Assembly: GCF_019711415.1 (NCBI RefSeq)
Contig: NZ_JAIGNJ010000002.1
Span: forward strand, 434,001 to 498,000
Length of the DNA stretch: 64,000 bases
Source: Qipengyuania vesicularis
GTDB lineage: Bacteria > Pseudomonadota > Alphaproteobacteria > Sphingomonadales > Sphingomonadaceae
Direction of reading: 5' to 3'
Under the pieces are notes generated by a model. That model saw only the letters and a list, made by a program, of their open reading frames with translations, was not told where the DNA came from and ran no database searches. A program made the translations under genes and the position numbers. The first letter of the stretch is position 1. The number at the start of each line of letters is the position of its first letter. Positions 38,275 through 46,414 of this stretch are shown here, one piece after another.

Positions 38275-41200
38275 CTATTCGCCCAGCTCGGTCGGATAGG
38301 CGGGTGCCCAATTGGGATCGCGTTGCGGGTTCTCCTCGAGTTCGCGCAGCGTCCAGGCGATCGCAGCCTCGAGCTGGGTGTCGCGGCCCTTGTCGAGCGC
38401 GAGCTGGTCCAGTTCCACAGGGATATCCGGCGTGACACCCTCGTTCTCGACCGACCAGCGCCCTTGCGTGTCGAAGAATCGGAAATAGGGCACGGTCACG
38501 AAGCCGCCATCAATCAGCCGCGGATTCGCGCTGATCCCGATCAGCCCGCCCCAGGTCCTGGTTCCCATGAGCGGGCCGAGTCCCGCCTCGCGGAAAGCAT
38601 AGGGCATCCAGTCGCCGCCCGAGCCGGCGTCCTGGTCGATCAGCATGATCTTGGGCCCGTGAATGGCACCGCCCGGAGTGTTGAAGACCAGGCCTTCGCG
38701 ATCCTTCCAGCCGGAAAGATAGGGCCTGCTCAGCACATCGATGATGTAGTTCGCCGCCTGGCCACCACCATTCGACCGTTCGTCCAGGATCACCGCCTGC
38801 TTGTCCGACTGCGCGAAATACATCCGGTTGAAGAAGGTGTATCCCGCCCCTGCCGTGTTGGGCATGTAGACGTAGCCGACCCGGCCATTGGTCGCCTGCT
38901 CCACCTTGCGGCGATTGTCTTCGACCCACGACCAGAGCCGCAGCCCGCGCTCGTCGCCGACGGGGACAACCGTCGACGTCCGGCGCTCGCCGCCCGGGGC
39001 GTTTGCAACCGTGAGCGAGATCTGCGTACCCGCAGCGCCCGACAGGGCCTCGAAGATATTGTCGGCGCCGGTGAGCTCTCGACCGTTCACCGCGAGGATG
39101 TAGTCGCCCTCACGAACATCGACGCCGGGAGCCGAGAGAGGGGCATCTATGAATGGATTCCACTGTTCGCCATCGAAGATCCGCTCGATGCGGTAGCGAT
39201 TGCCCACCAGCGCGATGTCAGCGCCCAGGAGGCCGGGCGAACTGTTCGACCCGTCATACACATCACCGCCGCCGGTGCGATTGTGCCCGGCATGCATCTC
39301 GCCGATCATCTCGACCAGCAATTCGTTCAGGTCCTCGCGGCGTCCGACATGCGCCAGCAGTGGCTCGTACTTGCGCCGGACGGCCTGCCAATCGAGGCCG
39401 TGCATGTTCGGATCGTAGAAATACGCCTGCTCCATGCGCCAGACATCGTCGAAGATCTGCTGCCATTCGGCCGCCGGATCGATCTTCATTCTCAGGCCCG
39501 AAAGGTCGACCGGCTCAGCCTCCAGCTTTTCGCCCGCCTTGCTGGTGGCGATGCTCTCGTCTGCCTTGACCAGCAGCAGGTTCTCGCCGGAAGCATCGGT
39601 CTGCACACCGACCACACCACGCATCAGCTCGGCTGCCTCGCGCTCCTCGAAGTCGAACCGCATCAGGGCCGCATCGGCCTGTTGGCTACCGCTTCCCGGA
39701 GGCGCATTGGTGTTTCCGGGCTGGACATAGCTCACGTAATAGAGCGCACCGTCCTTGCCTGTCGCAAGGCTGCCATAGGCGGCTTCAGGCACTGGCAGGG
39801 CCACCGTGCGACGCATCAGGTTCGTAGGATCGACAAGCGGCTTTGCGTCCTTCTTGTCGTCATCCTTGCCTTCGTCGCCACCTGGTTTCTCAGCGCTCTC
39901 GTCCGCCAGCACGGGAGCCAGCGGCGATTTTCCGGCCCGTTCGAGCACGACCGCATAGAGGCCCGCACGATAAGGCTGCTCCTGGCTCGACATGTCGAGG
40001 CCGACATGCTGCGGTCCGGCATTGGTCGACGCAGCAAAGAACAGCAGCTTGCCGTCCTTGGAGAAGGCTGGTGAGGAGATGTCTGCAAACTCGCCGGTCA
40101 CCGGATAGGACTGGCGCGTATCGAGATCGTAGAGGTAGAGCGCCGCGTTAAAGTTGGTGCCGCGCGTCGTGTAGGCCATCCACTTGCCGGTGGGCGAGAT
40201 TGCGGCATCGTTGTCACCATTGCGGCGCGGGCTCGTGGCGATGGTCCAGCTGCGCCCCGTCGCGACATCGAGCCCATGCAGCGCAAGCCGATTGCTCGAA
40301 TAGATGATGTATTTCCCCTCGCCTCCCCAGTCGATCAGGCGATAGAAATCGCTGCCGAGCGCGATGCGACGCGGACGTTCGATCCCGCTCTGGTCCTCGA
40401 TCACCAGAGTCTGCTGGCCATCGCTGTCGGTTACATAGGCAAGCCTGGTCCCGTCATGCGACCAGATACCTGTATAGTCGCGCGTGGCCGAGGAGGCGGA
40501 GATGTTGCGCGTGCTGCCTTTGTCGGTCGGGACGGTGAACACTTCGCCGCGAGCAGTCACCGCAACGCGCTTCGCAGAAGGAGACAGCCGCACTTCCTCA
40601 ATCTGGCCGCGGACATTCTTCCATTGCGGCTGGCGCATCGGCAGGTCGGGCGCGAGTGTGATCGGCAGCACGGTTACCTGCCCGGTGGCAAGATCCTGTG
40701 ACTTGAGCTCGCCGCCGGCCTCGTAGACGATCCGGCCACCGCGTGCATCGAAGGCACGCACGTCCCATTCGGTCTCGGCGGTTACCTGAGTCGGAGCGCC
40801 GCCCGCCGGATCGGCGAGGAAAACATTGAAGACTTTGTTGCTCCGGTCCGAGAGGAAGAACAAATTTCCGTCCATCCATTCGGGATCGAATTCGGTCGTA
40901 GTTTCGCCGGGAATTTCGTTCAGCGTGTCGGCATCGAAATCGACCACCTCGATCGAAGGTACTGTGCCGCCGCGATAGCCGCGCCAGCCCGCGCTACCAC
41001 CCCACAGGCCGTTGTAGCCGCTGATACCCGGCACATTGGCGAAGCGTCCGGACACCGAATCGAAAGTCCCGCCGATGCTCTTTATCTCGGACATCTTTTC
41101 CGGGAATCCACCACCAACAGGGACACGGTAGAGTTCCGCCGAGCGACCATTTCCGACCTCGCGCGCCGACTGGAAGACGACCGACCGGCCATCGGGCGTA

Positions 41201-41538
41201 AAGTCGCTCGCAATGTCCCTGCCCGGATGCCAGGTGAGGCGCTTGGGCGTGCCGCCTGCGGCGGGGACCACGAAGACATCGTAATTGCCATCGTAATTCG
41301 CACTGAAGGCCACCATCGAGCCATCGGGCGAGAATACCGGATCGCGCTCGTCGGCGGCATGGCTGGTCAGGCGGCGCGGATTGGAACCGTCGGGATCGGC
41401 AATCCAGATATCTCCGGCATAGGCGAACGCTAGGTGTTCGTCGGAAAGCGCCGGGTCGCGCAGCAGCTTTGTCTCAGCCATTGCCGGCGAGGCCATGACG
41501 GTGGTGGCCAGCAGGCCAAGCGCAAACTTCCGCAGCAT
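38275..41538 (-). CDS. Tricorn-type S41 family protease, exported
   Basis: 1087 residues with a signal peptide (MLRKFALGLLATTVMASPAMA). Two beta-propellers come first (repeats such as VFSPDGSMVAFSANYDGNYDVFVVPAAGG), then a mixed core domain, a PDZ-like segment (GVDVREGDYILAVNGRELTG) and the S41 catalytic domain with DAGSGGDWMPYAFRE (Ser about 968) and HAGHNRTGGGDVY upstream. This is the tricorn layout, which trims peptides to small products. In this case it acts in the periplasm. A hairpin can hide its ribosome binding site (see 41545-41564). Confidence 0.95.
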   Translation of the reverse strand: MLRKFALGLLATTVMASPAMAETKLLRDPALSDEHLAFAYAGDIWIADPDGSNPRRLTSHAADERDPVFSPDGSMVAFSANYDGNYDVFVVPAAGGTPKRLTWHPGRDIASDFTPDGRSVVFQSAREVGNGRSAELYRVPVGGGFPEKMSEIKSIGGTFDSVSGRFANVPGISGYNGLWGGSAGWRGYRGGTVPSIEVVDFDADTLNEIPGETTTEFDPEWMDGNLFFLSDRSNKVFNVFLADPAGGAPTQVTAETEWDVRAFDARGGRIVYEAGGELKSQDLATGQVTVLPITLAPDLPMRQPQWKNVRGQIEEVRLSPSAKRVAVTARGEVFTVPTDKGSTRNISASSATRDYTGIWSHDGTRLAYVTDSDGQQTLVIEDQSGIERPRRIALGSDFYRLIDWGGEGKYIIYSSNRLALHGLDVATGRSWTIATSPRRNGDNDAAISPTGKWMAYTTRGTNFNAALYLYDLDTRQSYPVTGEFADISSPAFSKDGKLLFFAASTNAGPQHVGLDMSSQEQPYRAGLYAVVLERAGKSPLAPVLADESAEKPGGDEGKDDDKKDAKPLVDPTNLMRRTVALPVPEAAYGSLATGKDGALYYVSYVQPGNTNAPPGSGSQQADAALMRFDFEEREAAELMRGVVGVQTDASGENLLLVKADESIATSKAGEKLEAEPVDLSGLRMKIDPAAEWQQIFDDVWRMEQAYFYDPNMHGLDWQAVRRKYEPLLAHVGRREDLNELLVEMIGEMHAGHNRTGGGDVYDGSNSSPGLLGADIALVGNRYRIERIFDGEQWNPFIDAPLSAPGVDVREGDYILAVNGRELTGADNIFEALSGAAGTQISLTVANAPGGERRTSTVVPVGDERGLRLWSWVEDNRRKVEQATNGRVGYVYMPNTAGAGYTFFNRMYFAQSDKQAVILDERSNGGGQAANYIIDVLSRPYLSGWKDREGLVFNTPGGAIHGPKIMLIDQDAGSGGDWMPYAFREAGLGPLMGTRTWGGLIGISANPRLIDGGFVTVPYFRFFDTQGRWSVENEGVTPDIPVELDQLALDKGRDTQLEAAIAWTLRELEENPQRDPNWAPAYPTELGE

Positions 41539-41544
41539 TCTCTT

Positions 41545-41564
41545 CTCCCTATTTGGTCAGGGAG
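41545..41564 (-). promoter_or_regulatory. Hairpin masking the tricorn ribosome binding site
   Basis: Minus-strand CTCCCT, an 8-base loop (GACCAAAT) and AGGGAG form a perfect 6-bp stem. AGGGAG is the Shine-Dalgarno site, 6 bases before the ATG at 41538. The stem would block it unless opened, so translation may be controlled. Seen in sequence; the control is inferred. Confidence 0.5.
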
Positions 41565-41618
41565 TTGTGCAACTTAACGCGGCGCTTGTGAAGTGCCCGG
41601 CGGGCGGAACAACTCGGG

Positions 41619-42368
41619 CTAGCGGGAGAGTCCCCGGTCCCGGTCGAGGAGCAGCTGGAACAGGATCGCGCGGATTTCGCCGTCGATCACGCCATTGATC
41701 TTCTCCGGGCGCCAGCGGCGCTGGAAGGCTTCGACCGCCTTGTGACCATCGGTGATGTCGTAGCCATAGCGTTCGAGCGCGAGATAGAAGCTCGCATCAT
41801 TGTCGAAGGGGTCGCCGCGTTCGAGTTTTTCCGGGCGCGGCAGGCACAGTCCATACTCGGCGAGGCGGTCCCACGGGAAGAGCTCGCCCGGATCGATCTT
41901 GCGAGCGGGCGCGACATCCGAGTGACCCACCACATTGGCGCGCGGGATGTCGTACTGCTTGACCATGCGCGCCACGAGCGGGACCAGCGCCTCCAATTGC
42001 GCTTCCGGGAACTCGCAATAGCCGTATTTGTGGCCCGGATGATCGAGCTCGATGCCGATGCTCGCCGAATTCACGTCCTTGATGCCGCGCCAGTAGGACA
42101 GGCCGGCGTGCCAGGCGCGCTTCTCTTCCGGCACCAGCCTTACGACTTCCCCGCCCCTGCCGATCAGGTAATGCGCGGAAACCTTCGCTTCGGGATCGCA
42201 CAGGCGTTCGATGGCGAAGCCCTTGTCCTCCATCTCGGTGTAGTGGATCACCACCATGGAGATGGGGAGTTTGCGCTCGTCGTGATTGGGCGAGAGGACC
42301 TTGCGGTCGACCAGTTCGTCGTTTGCTTCCGGCAGGCCCGCCCCGATCTCGCCGAAATCGGAGCTCAT
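41619..42368 (-). CDS. AmpD-like N-acetylmuramoyl-L-alanine amidase with peptidoglycan-binding domain
   Basis: 249 residues, no signal peptide, so cytosolic like AmpD. The amidase_2 domain shows SMVVIHYTEM (zinc His), RAWHAGLSYW, SASIGIELDHPG and VVGHSDVAPARKIDPGELFPW (second zinc His). A C-terminal segment (DGHKAVEAFQRRWRPEKINGVIDGE) resembles a peptidoglycan-binding helix domain. It would cut anhydro-muropeptides during cell-wall recycling. Its start overlaps the chpT stop by 4 bases, which couples wall recycling to a cell-cycle gene. Confidence 0.94.
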   Translation of the reverse strand: MSSDFGEIGAGLPEANDELVDRKVLSPNHDERKLPISMVVIHYTEMEDKGFAIERLCDPEAKVSAHYLIGRGGEVVRLVPEEKRAWHAGLSYWRGIKDVNSASIGIELDHPGHKYGYCEFPEAQLEALVPLVARMVKQYDIPRANVVGHSDVAPARKIDPGELFPWDRLAEYGLCLPRPEKLERGDPFDNDASFYLALERYGYDITDGHKAVEAFQRRWRPEKINGVIDGEIRAILFQLLLDRDRGLSR

Positions 42369-43024
42369 CCGATAAGGTCCTTGGCTTCGGGGAGGACCGC
42401 GCCGAGAACTAGCGTTTCGTCGGTCTTGGCATACTGCACGCCGCCGCCCGCCTGCTCTGCCAGCAAGGCGATCATATGCGCCGCCGCAGTCCGGCTAGAA
42501 AGTTCGGAATGCGGCAGGCTGCCGTCGAGCGCCTTGCCGATATTGTCGTCGAAGCCAATCTTGGTGCCCGTGGCACGGACCACGATCTCGCAATTGCCGT
42601 CGCGGATTTCCGCCCCGATATCGAGCGTGCCGCCGCGCACCAGCGCATCGATGGCGATCTGCGAGAGGTTGAGCAGGACCTTTACCGCCGGCTTGGCGAG
42701 GTTGGCGGCCTCGATCGCCCAGTTGATTTCGATCTTGTCCTTGTCCGCCACCAGCGCATCGATCAGCGACTTGGGCTCGTCGACGTCGACCCGGTCACCG
42801 AACCCGCCAGCTGCACCGAAAGCGAGGCGGAAGAATTTCAGCTTGTTGGTCGAGGTCTTCGCGCTCTGTTCGAGCAGGTCGATCACGTTGCGACGCATCT
42901 CCGGATCGTCTTCCATCGCCAACAGCTCGAGCCCGTTGTTGAGCGCGCCGACAGGGCTCAGCATGTCGTGGCACAGGCGCGAGCAAAGCATTGCAGCAAG
43001 GTCGATCGAGTCTTGTTCGTTCAT
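42365..43024 (-). CDS. chpT: Histidine phosphotransferase ChpT
   Basis: 219 residues. The N-terminal helix AAMLCSRLCHDMLSPVGALNNGLELL carries the phospho-accepting His19. The C-terminal part is a degenerate ATPase-like domain (VVRATGTKIGFDDNIGKALDG) without a working nucleotide site, as in Caulobacter ChpT. ChpT passes phosphate from the kinase CckA to CtrA and CpdR and so steers the cell cycle. It is followed by the AmpD-like gene with a 4-base overlap. Confidence 0.93.
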   Translation of the reverse strand: MNEQDSIDLAAMLCSRLCHDMLSPVGALNNGLELLAMEDDPEMRRNVIDLLEQSAKTSTNKLKFFRLAFGAAGGFGDRVDVDEPKSLIDALVADKDKIEINWAIEAANLAKPAVKVLLNLSQIAIDALVRGGTLDIGAEIRDGNCEIVVRATGTKIGFDDNIGKALDGSLPHSELSSRTAAAHMIALLAEQAGGGVQYAKTDETLVLGAVLPEAKDLIG

Positions 43025-43060
43025 GGAATTCCGTATCGAAAAGCGGGTGTGGGCAGCCTT

Positions 43061-43456
43061 CTAGCGAGCCGAAACGGCATAGGGAAGCGCAGCGAACCCC
43101 GCATCCCCTGACCTCCATAAGGTGACGCGCCCTGCCGCGATAATTGCCCAGATGGTCCCATCACCTGCCGCCGTGGCCTCATCGGTGGCCGAGGGCTCAA
43201 GCAAGCCGTTGGGGTGGGAATGGTAGTAGCCAACGACTTGCGGGCCGCCAGCGCGAGCATCGCGATGCGCATCGATCAGCACCTGGGGGTCGATTTCAAA
43301 GTGGTTCTCGGGCGCCGGATGAATATTTTTTGCTGGAAGAGAGGTTTCCACCCTCTCCCCCTCGCCAAGCAGGATCCCGCAGCATTCACGCGGATGCGCC
43401 GCGGCGGCTTCGGCCAGCAGGGTTTCGAGAAGTTGGCTTGAGACTTCCAGCGTCAT
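43061..43456 (-). CDS. JAMM/MPN+ metalloprotease (Mov34 family)
   Basis: 131 residues, one MPN domain. The JAMM motif is complete: Glu24 in HPRECCGILLG, His79-Ser80-His81, Ser89 and Asp92 (HSHPNGLLEPSATDEA), matching HxHx7SxxD. Bacterial members cut the C-terminus of ubiquitin-like sulfur carriers or process isopeptide bonds. No carrier protein gene is next to it, so the partner is unknown. The start MTLEVSSQ is used; an ATG 18 bases earlier overlaps the divergent rluD-like start region. Confidence 0.9.
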   Translation of the reverse strand: MTLEVSSQLLETLLAEAAAAHPRECCGILLGEGERVETSLPAKNIHPAPENHFEIDPQVLIDAHRDARAGGPQVVGYYHSHPNGLLEPSATDEATAAGDGTIWAIIAAGRVTLWRSGDAGFAALPYAVSAR

Positions 43457-43472
43457 CGCGCATGGCCCTAGC

Positions 43473-44417
43473 ATGTCTTCGCACGAAGTCCTCACCGGAA
43501 CGCTCGAAACCGCAGGACGCCTGGACAAGGCTCTGGCGGAAGCGACAGGCTTGTCGCGCGAGCGGGTGAAGGGGTTGATTGCCGACGGCGCGGTCGAGGT
43601 GGGCGGCAAACATGCAAGATCGGGCTCCGCCAAGCTTTCGGGCGGCGAAGCCTATCGCATCACCCTGCCCCCGCCCGAACCGCTGGAGACCGTGGCGCAG
43701 GACATCCCTCTCGACGTGGTGTTCGAGGACGAGCATTTGCTGGTCGTGAACAAGCCTGCGGGAATGGTCGTCCATCCGGCGGCGGGCAATCCCGATGGCA
43801 CGTTGGTCAACGCCCTGCTGCATCATTGCGCGGGGCAATTGTCGGGCATCAACGGCGTCGCGCGCCCGGGCATCGTCCACCGGATCGACAAGGACACTTC
43901 GGGCCTGCTCGTCGTCGCCAAGAGCGATGCCGCGCACGAGGGACTCGCCGGCCAGTTCGCCGACCATTCGATCACGCGCCGTTACCTGGCCGTGTGCGCC
44001 GGCCACCCCAACCCGCCATCCGGCACCGTCTCAGGCAGGATCGGGCGTTCCGACAAGGATCGCAAGAAGATGGCGGTTCTTCCCGACGACAGCACGCGCG
44101 GGAAGCATGCCGTCACGCATTACGAGACGGTCAGGCGCCTGAACCATGCGGCGCTGATCGAATGTCGCCTCGAAACCGGGCGCACCCACCAGGTGCGCGT
44201 TCACTGCGCGTCAATCGGTCATGCGCTATTGGGAGACCCTGTTTACGGCCGCACTCCCAAACCGCTTCGCTGCGTTCTCGACGAGCTCGATTTCCGGCGC
44301 CAGGCGCTGCATGCGGCGCGGCTCGGATTCAGACATCCTATCAGCGGAGAAAGCCTGGATTTCTGCGCCGAATTGCCCGCAGATATGCGGGAACTGATCG
44401 ACGAAACCGCTCGTTGA
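43473..44417 (+). CDS. rluD: RluA-family 23S rRNA pseudouridine synthase (RluD-like)
   Basis: 314 residues. An S4 domain (RLDKALAEATGLSRERVKGLIADGAVEVGGK) is followed by the synthase domain with RPGIVHRIDKDTSGLLVVAKSD (catalytic Asp) and LETGRTHQVRVHCASIGHALLGDPVYG. The block VVNKPAGMVVHPAAGN is the best match to RluD, which makes three pseudouridines in helix 69. It is divergent from the JAMM gene with 16 bases between. Its last codons contain a stress-type promoter that would drive rpoH. Confidence 0.93.
   Translation: MSSHEVLTGTLETAGRLDKALAEATGLSRERVKGLIADGAVEVGGKHARSGSAKLSGGEAYRITLPPPEPLETVAQDIPLDVVFEDEHLLVVNKPAGMVVHPAAGNPDGTLVNALLHHCAGQLSGINGVARPGIVHRIDKDTSGLLVVAKSDAAHEGLAGQFADHSITRRYLAVCAGHPNPPSGTVSGRIGRSDKDRKKMAVLPDDSTRGKHAVTHYETVRRLNHAALIECRLETGRTHQVRVHCASIGHALLGDPVYGRTPKPLRCVLDELDFRRQALHAARLGFRHPISGESLDFCAELPADMRELIDETAR
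44390..44415 (+). promoter_or_regulatory. EcfG-type general stress promoter ahead of rpoH
   Basis: GGAAC at 44390-44394 and CGTT at 44412-44415 are separated by 17 bases, an exact match to the GGAAC-N16/17-CGTT consensus of the PhyR/EcfG response. It lies at the very end of the rluD-like gene, 125 bases before the rpoH GTG. Activity is inferred from the motif only. Confidence 0.55.
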
Positions 44418-44539
44418 AATCGACGAAAGTTGATGCAAATTCGCGCCGTTTGCGCTATATGTAACCAAGTGGCCCGAAAGACCGGATGCCCAGCAGGGGT
44501 CCGGCGAGCGAGGTCGACGAAAGAAAGGTCAGGGTTAGA

Positions 44540-45445
44540 GTGAGTAACACTAGAAGTTTGAGCGTTCCGGCGCTCGGTGGTGAGCAGAGCCTCAACCGCT
44601 ATCTCTCCGAAATCAAGAAGTACCCCGTGCTGACGCAAGAGCAGGAATATATGCTCGCCAAGCGTTATGAAGAGCATGAGGACAGCGAGGCTGCTGCGCA
44701 GCTCGTAACCTCGCACCTGCGTCTCGTGGCGAAGATCGCCATGGGTTATCGCGGCTACGGCCTGCCCGTTTCGGACCTAATCTCCGAAGGCAATGTCGGC
44801 CTGATGCAGGGCGTGAAGAAATTCGAAGCCGATCGCGGCTTCCGCCTCGCCACCTATGCCATGTGGTGGATCAAGGCGTCGATCCAGGAATATATCCTTC
44901 GCAGCTGGTCGCTCGTTAAGATGGGCACCACCGCCGCGCAGAAGAAGCTGTTCTTCAACCTGCGCCGGATGAAGAAGAACCTCGACGCCTATGAGGACAC
45001 CGACCTCCATCCGGACGATGTCCAGAAGATTGCGACCGACCTCGGCGTGCCCGAGCAGGAAGTGGTCAACATGAACCGCCGGATGATGATGGGCGGCGAT
45101 GGTTCGCTCAACGTCCCAATGCGCAATGGCGAAGAAGGTTCGGGCGAATGGCAGGACTGGCTGACCGACGACCGTCCGCTGCAGGACGAAACCGTTGCCA
45201 ATGCCGAAGAAGCGCAGGTTCGCCACGAAATGCTGGGCGAGGCCATGGAAGCCCTCAACGAGCGCGAGCAGCACATCCTCACCGAACGCCGCCTGACGGA
45301 GAACCCGCAGACGCTCGAGGAGCTCTCGCAGGTCTACAACGTCAGCCGCGAACGCATCCGCCAGATCGAAGTGCGCGCGTTCGAGAAGCTGCAGAAGGCG
45401 ATGAAGGCCATCGCCGGCGAAAGGCTGCTCCCGGGCGTCGCCTGA
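44540..45445 (+). CDS. rpoH: Heat-shock sigma factor RpoH (sigma-32)
   Basis: 301 residues with a GTG start (AGGG lies 6 bases upstream). Region 2 is LRLVAKIAMGYRGYGLPVSDLISEGNVGLMQGVKKFE and RLATYAMWWIKASIQEYILRSW; the RpoH box QKKLFFNLRRMKK (about 134-146) separates sigma-32 from other sigma factors; region 4 is TLEELSQVYNVSRERIRQIEVRAFEKLQ. It directs heat-shock genes such as the chaperones and Clp proteases, some of which lie in this window. An EcfG-type promoter motif precedes it and a strong bidirectional terminator follows. Confidence 0.97.
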   Translation: MSNTRSLSVPALGGEQSLNRYLSEIKKYPVLTQEQEYMLAKRYEEHEDSEAAAQLVTSHLRLVAKIAMGYRGYGLPVSDLISEGNVGLMQGVKKFEADRGFRLATYAMWWIKASIQEYILRSWSLVKMGTTAAQKKLFFNLRRMKKNLDAYEDTDLHPDDVQKIATDLGVPEQEVVNMNRRMMMGGDGSLNVPMRNGEEGSGEWQDWLTDDRPLQDETVANAEEAQVRHEMLGEAMEALNEREQHILTERRLTENPQTLEELSQVYNVSRERIRQIEVRAFEKLQKAMKAIAGERLLPGVA

Positions 45446-45468
45446 GGCTTATTGCTGCACTGAAATCG

Positions 45469-45503
45469 AAAAGGCCCGCGTCCACAGCGACGTGGGCCTT
45501 TTT
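45469..45503. terminator. Bidirectional terminator between rpoH and the XRE regulator
   Basis: AAAAGGCCC and GGGCCTTTT arms with inner pairs CGTC/GACG around a short loop give a strong stem, flanked by T-runs on both strands (TTTTT on plus, CTTTTC on minus). It sits between the convergent rpoH and XRE genes and touches the XRE stop. Confidence 0.9.
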
Positions 45504-46252
45504 CATGTCCTCAAGCGGCAGAAATCGGCAGCGGTCGCCGTATCGAGGATATCGCTCGCGAGGCGTCCTGCCGGTGTATCCTGTGCGAGCACACCCGGTG
45601 CCAGGCCCTCGACCTGATCGACAGGCACGAAAGCGATGGGCGATGTCACGGGGACCAGCTGCGATCCCACGCCGACCTGGAGCGTGGTGAGCAAGCCGTA
45701 CATCCGTCCCTCATGCGTCGCGCGGCCGAGGACGATCATGCGGTATTGCCCGGCTGTCCCGGTCATCAAATAGGCATGGCCCGAGAGGTGCGGCATCGAC
45801 ACGAAGCCGGCTTGCTCGAAGCCTTCATCAACGCGGTCGCTCTCGGTGAAGACCAGATGCCCCTTGCGCTCGCTCCAGCGGATCTGTGTGCAATAGGCAT
45901 AGATCGCATCGGGTGTGCCGAAACTGGGGCGCAGGGTGAGATAATCGCCCTCGATCCACTCGACCGCCGGGCGTGAGTAGGAACCCATCTCCGCCGGAGC
46001 GAGCATGGGTGCGGGCGCGATGGCTGGTTCGTCCAGGTCGCGCAGCGGAGCACCGAGCGCCTCCTCCAGCCGCACGATGGTGGCAAGGGTAAAGCGGCGG
46101 CGACCGGCGAGCGCTTTCTCTAGTGTCGAAAGACTGAGCCGAGCGCGCTCCGCAAGCGTCTGGCGGGACATTCGTCGGCGCGCGATCTCCTCCCGCAGCC
46201 TCAGGCCGATGATCTCGCTGTCGAACGCTTCCTGCATGGCCAAGGACGCCAT
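45503..46252 (-). CDS. XRE-family regulator divergent from the sortase locus
   Basis: 249 residues. An N-terminal helix-turn-helix (LRLREEIARRRMSRQTLAERARLSLSTLEKALAGRRRFTLATIVRLEEAL, about 17-67) is followed by a C-terminal domain of about 150 residues (WIEGDYLTLRPSFGTPDAIYAYCTQIRWSE) that may sense a ligand; I do not recognise it. The start follows AAGGAG at a good spacing. It is read away from the VIT/VWA and sortase genes, and the 162-base gap between holds repeats likely to be its operators. Confidence 0.9.
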   Translation of the reverse strand: MASLAMQEAFDSEIIGLRLREEIARRRMSRQTLAERARLSLSTLEKALAGRRRFTLATIVRLEEALGAPLRDLDEPAIAPAPMLAPAEMGSYSRPAVEWIEGDYLTLRPSFGTPDAIYAYCTQIRWSERKGHLVFTESDRVDEGFEQAGFVSMPHLSGHAYLMTGTAGQYRMIVLGRATHEGRMYGLLTTLQVGVGSQLVPVTSPIAFVPVDQVEGLAPGVLAQDTPAGRLASDILDTATAADFCRLRT

Positions 46253-46270
46253 TTCCTCTCCTTTCCGCAT

Positions 46271-46344
46271 GCGGTTTCCGGACAAAACCGCACATCTCTG
46301 CACCCGTCTTCCGATCTGTTGCCCCAAGTGGCCGAAACTGGCCG
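46271..46344. promoter_or_regulatory. Candidate operators between the XRE regulator and the sortase target gene
   Basis: An inverted repeat GCGGTTT, 7-base spacer, AAACCGC (46271-46291) lies just upstream of the XRE start. A direct repeat TGGCCG at 46329 and 46339 is spaced by exactly one helical turn. Both fit binding by the divergent regulator; neither has been tested. Confidence 0.5.
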
Positions 46345-46414
46345 TTTTATCCCGTGGCGCGGCGCCGTTCCCTCGACATATGGGATAAGTGAAGCAAGAT
46401 GAACGGAGACTTAC

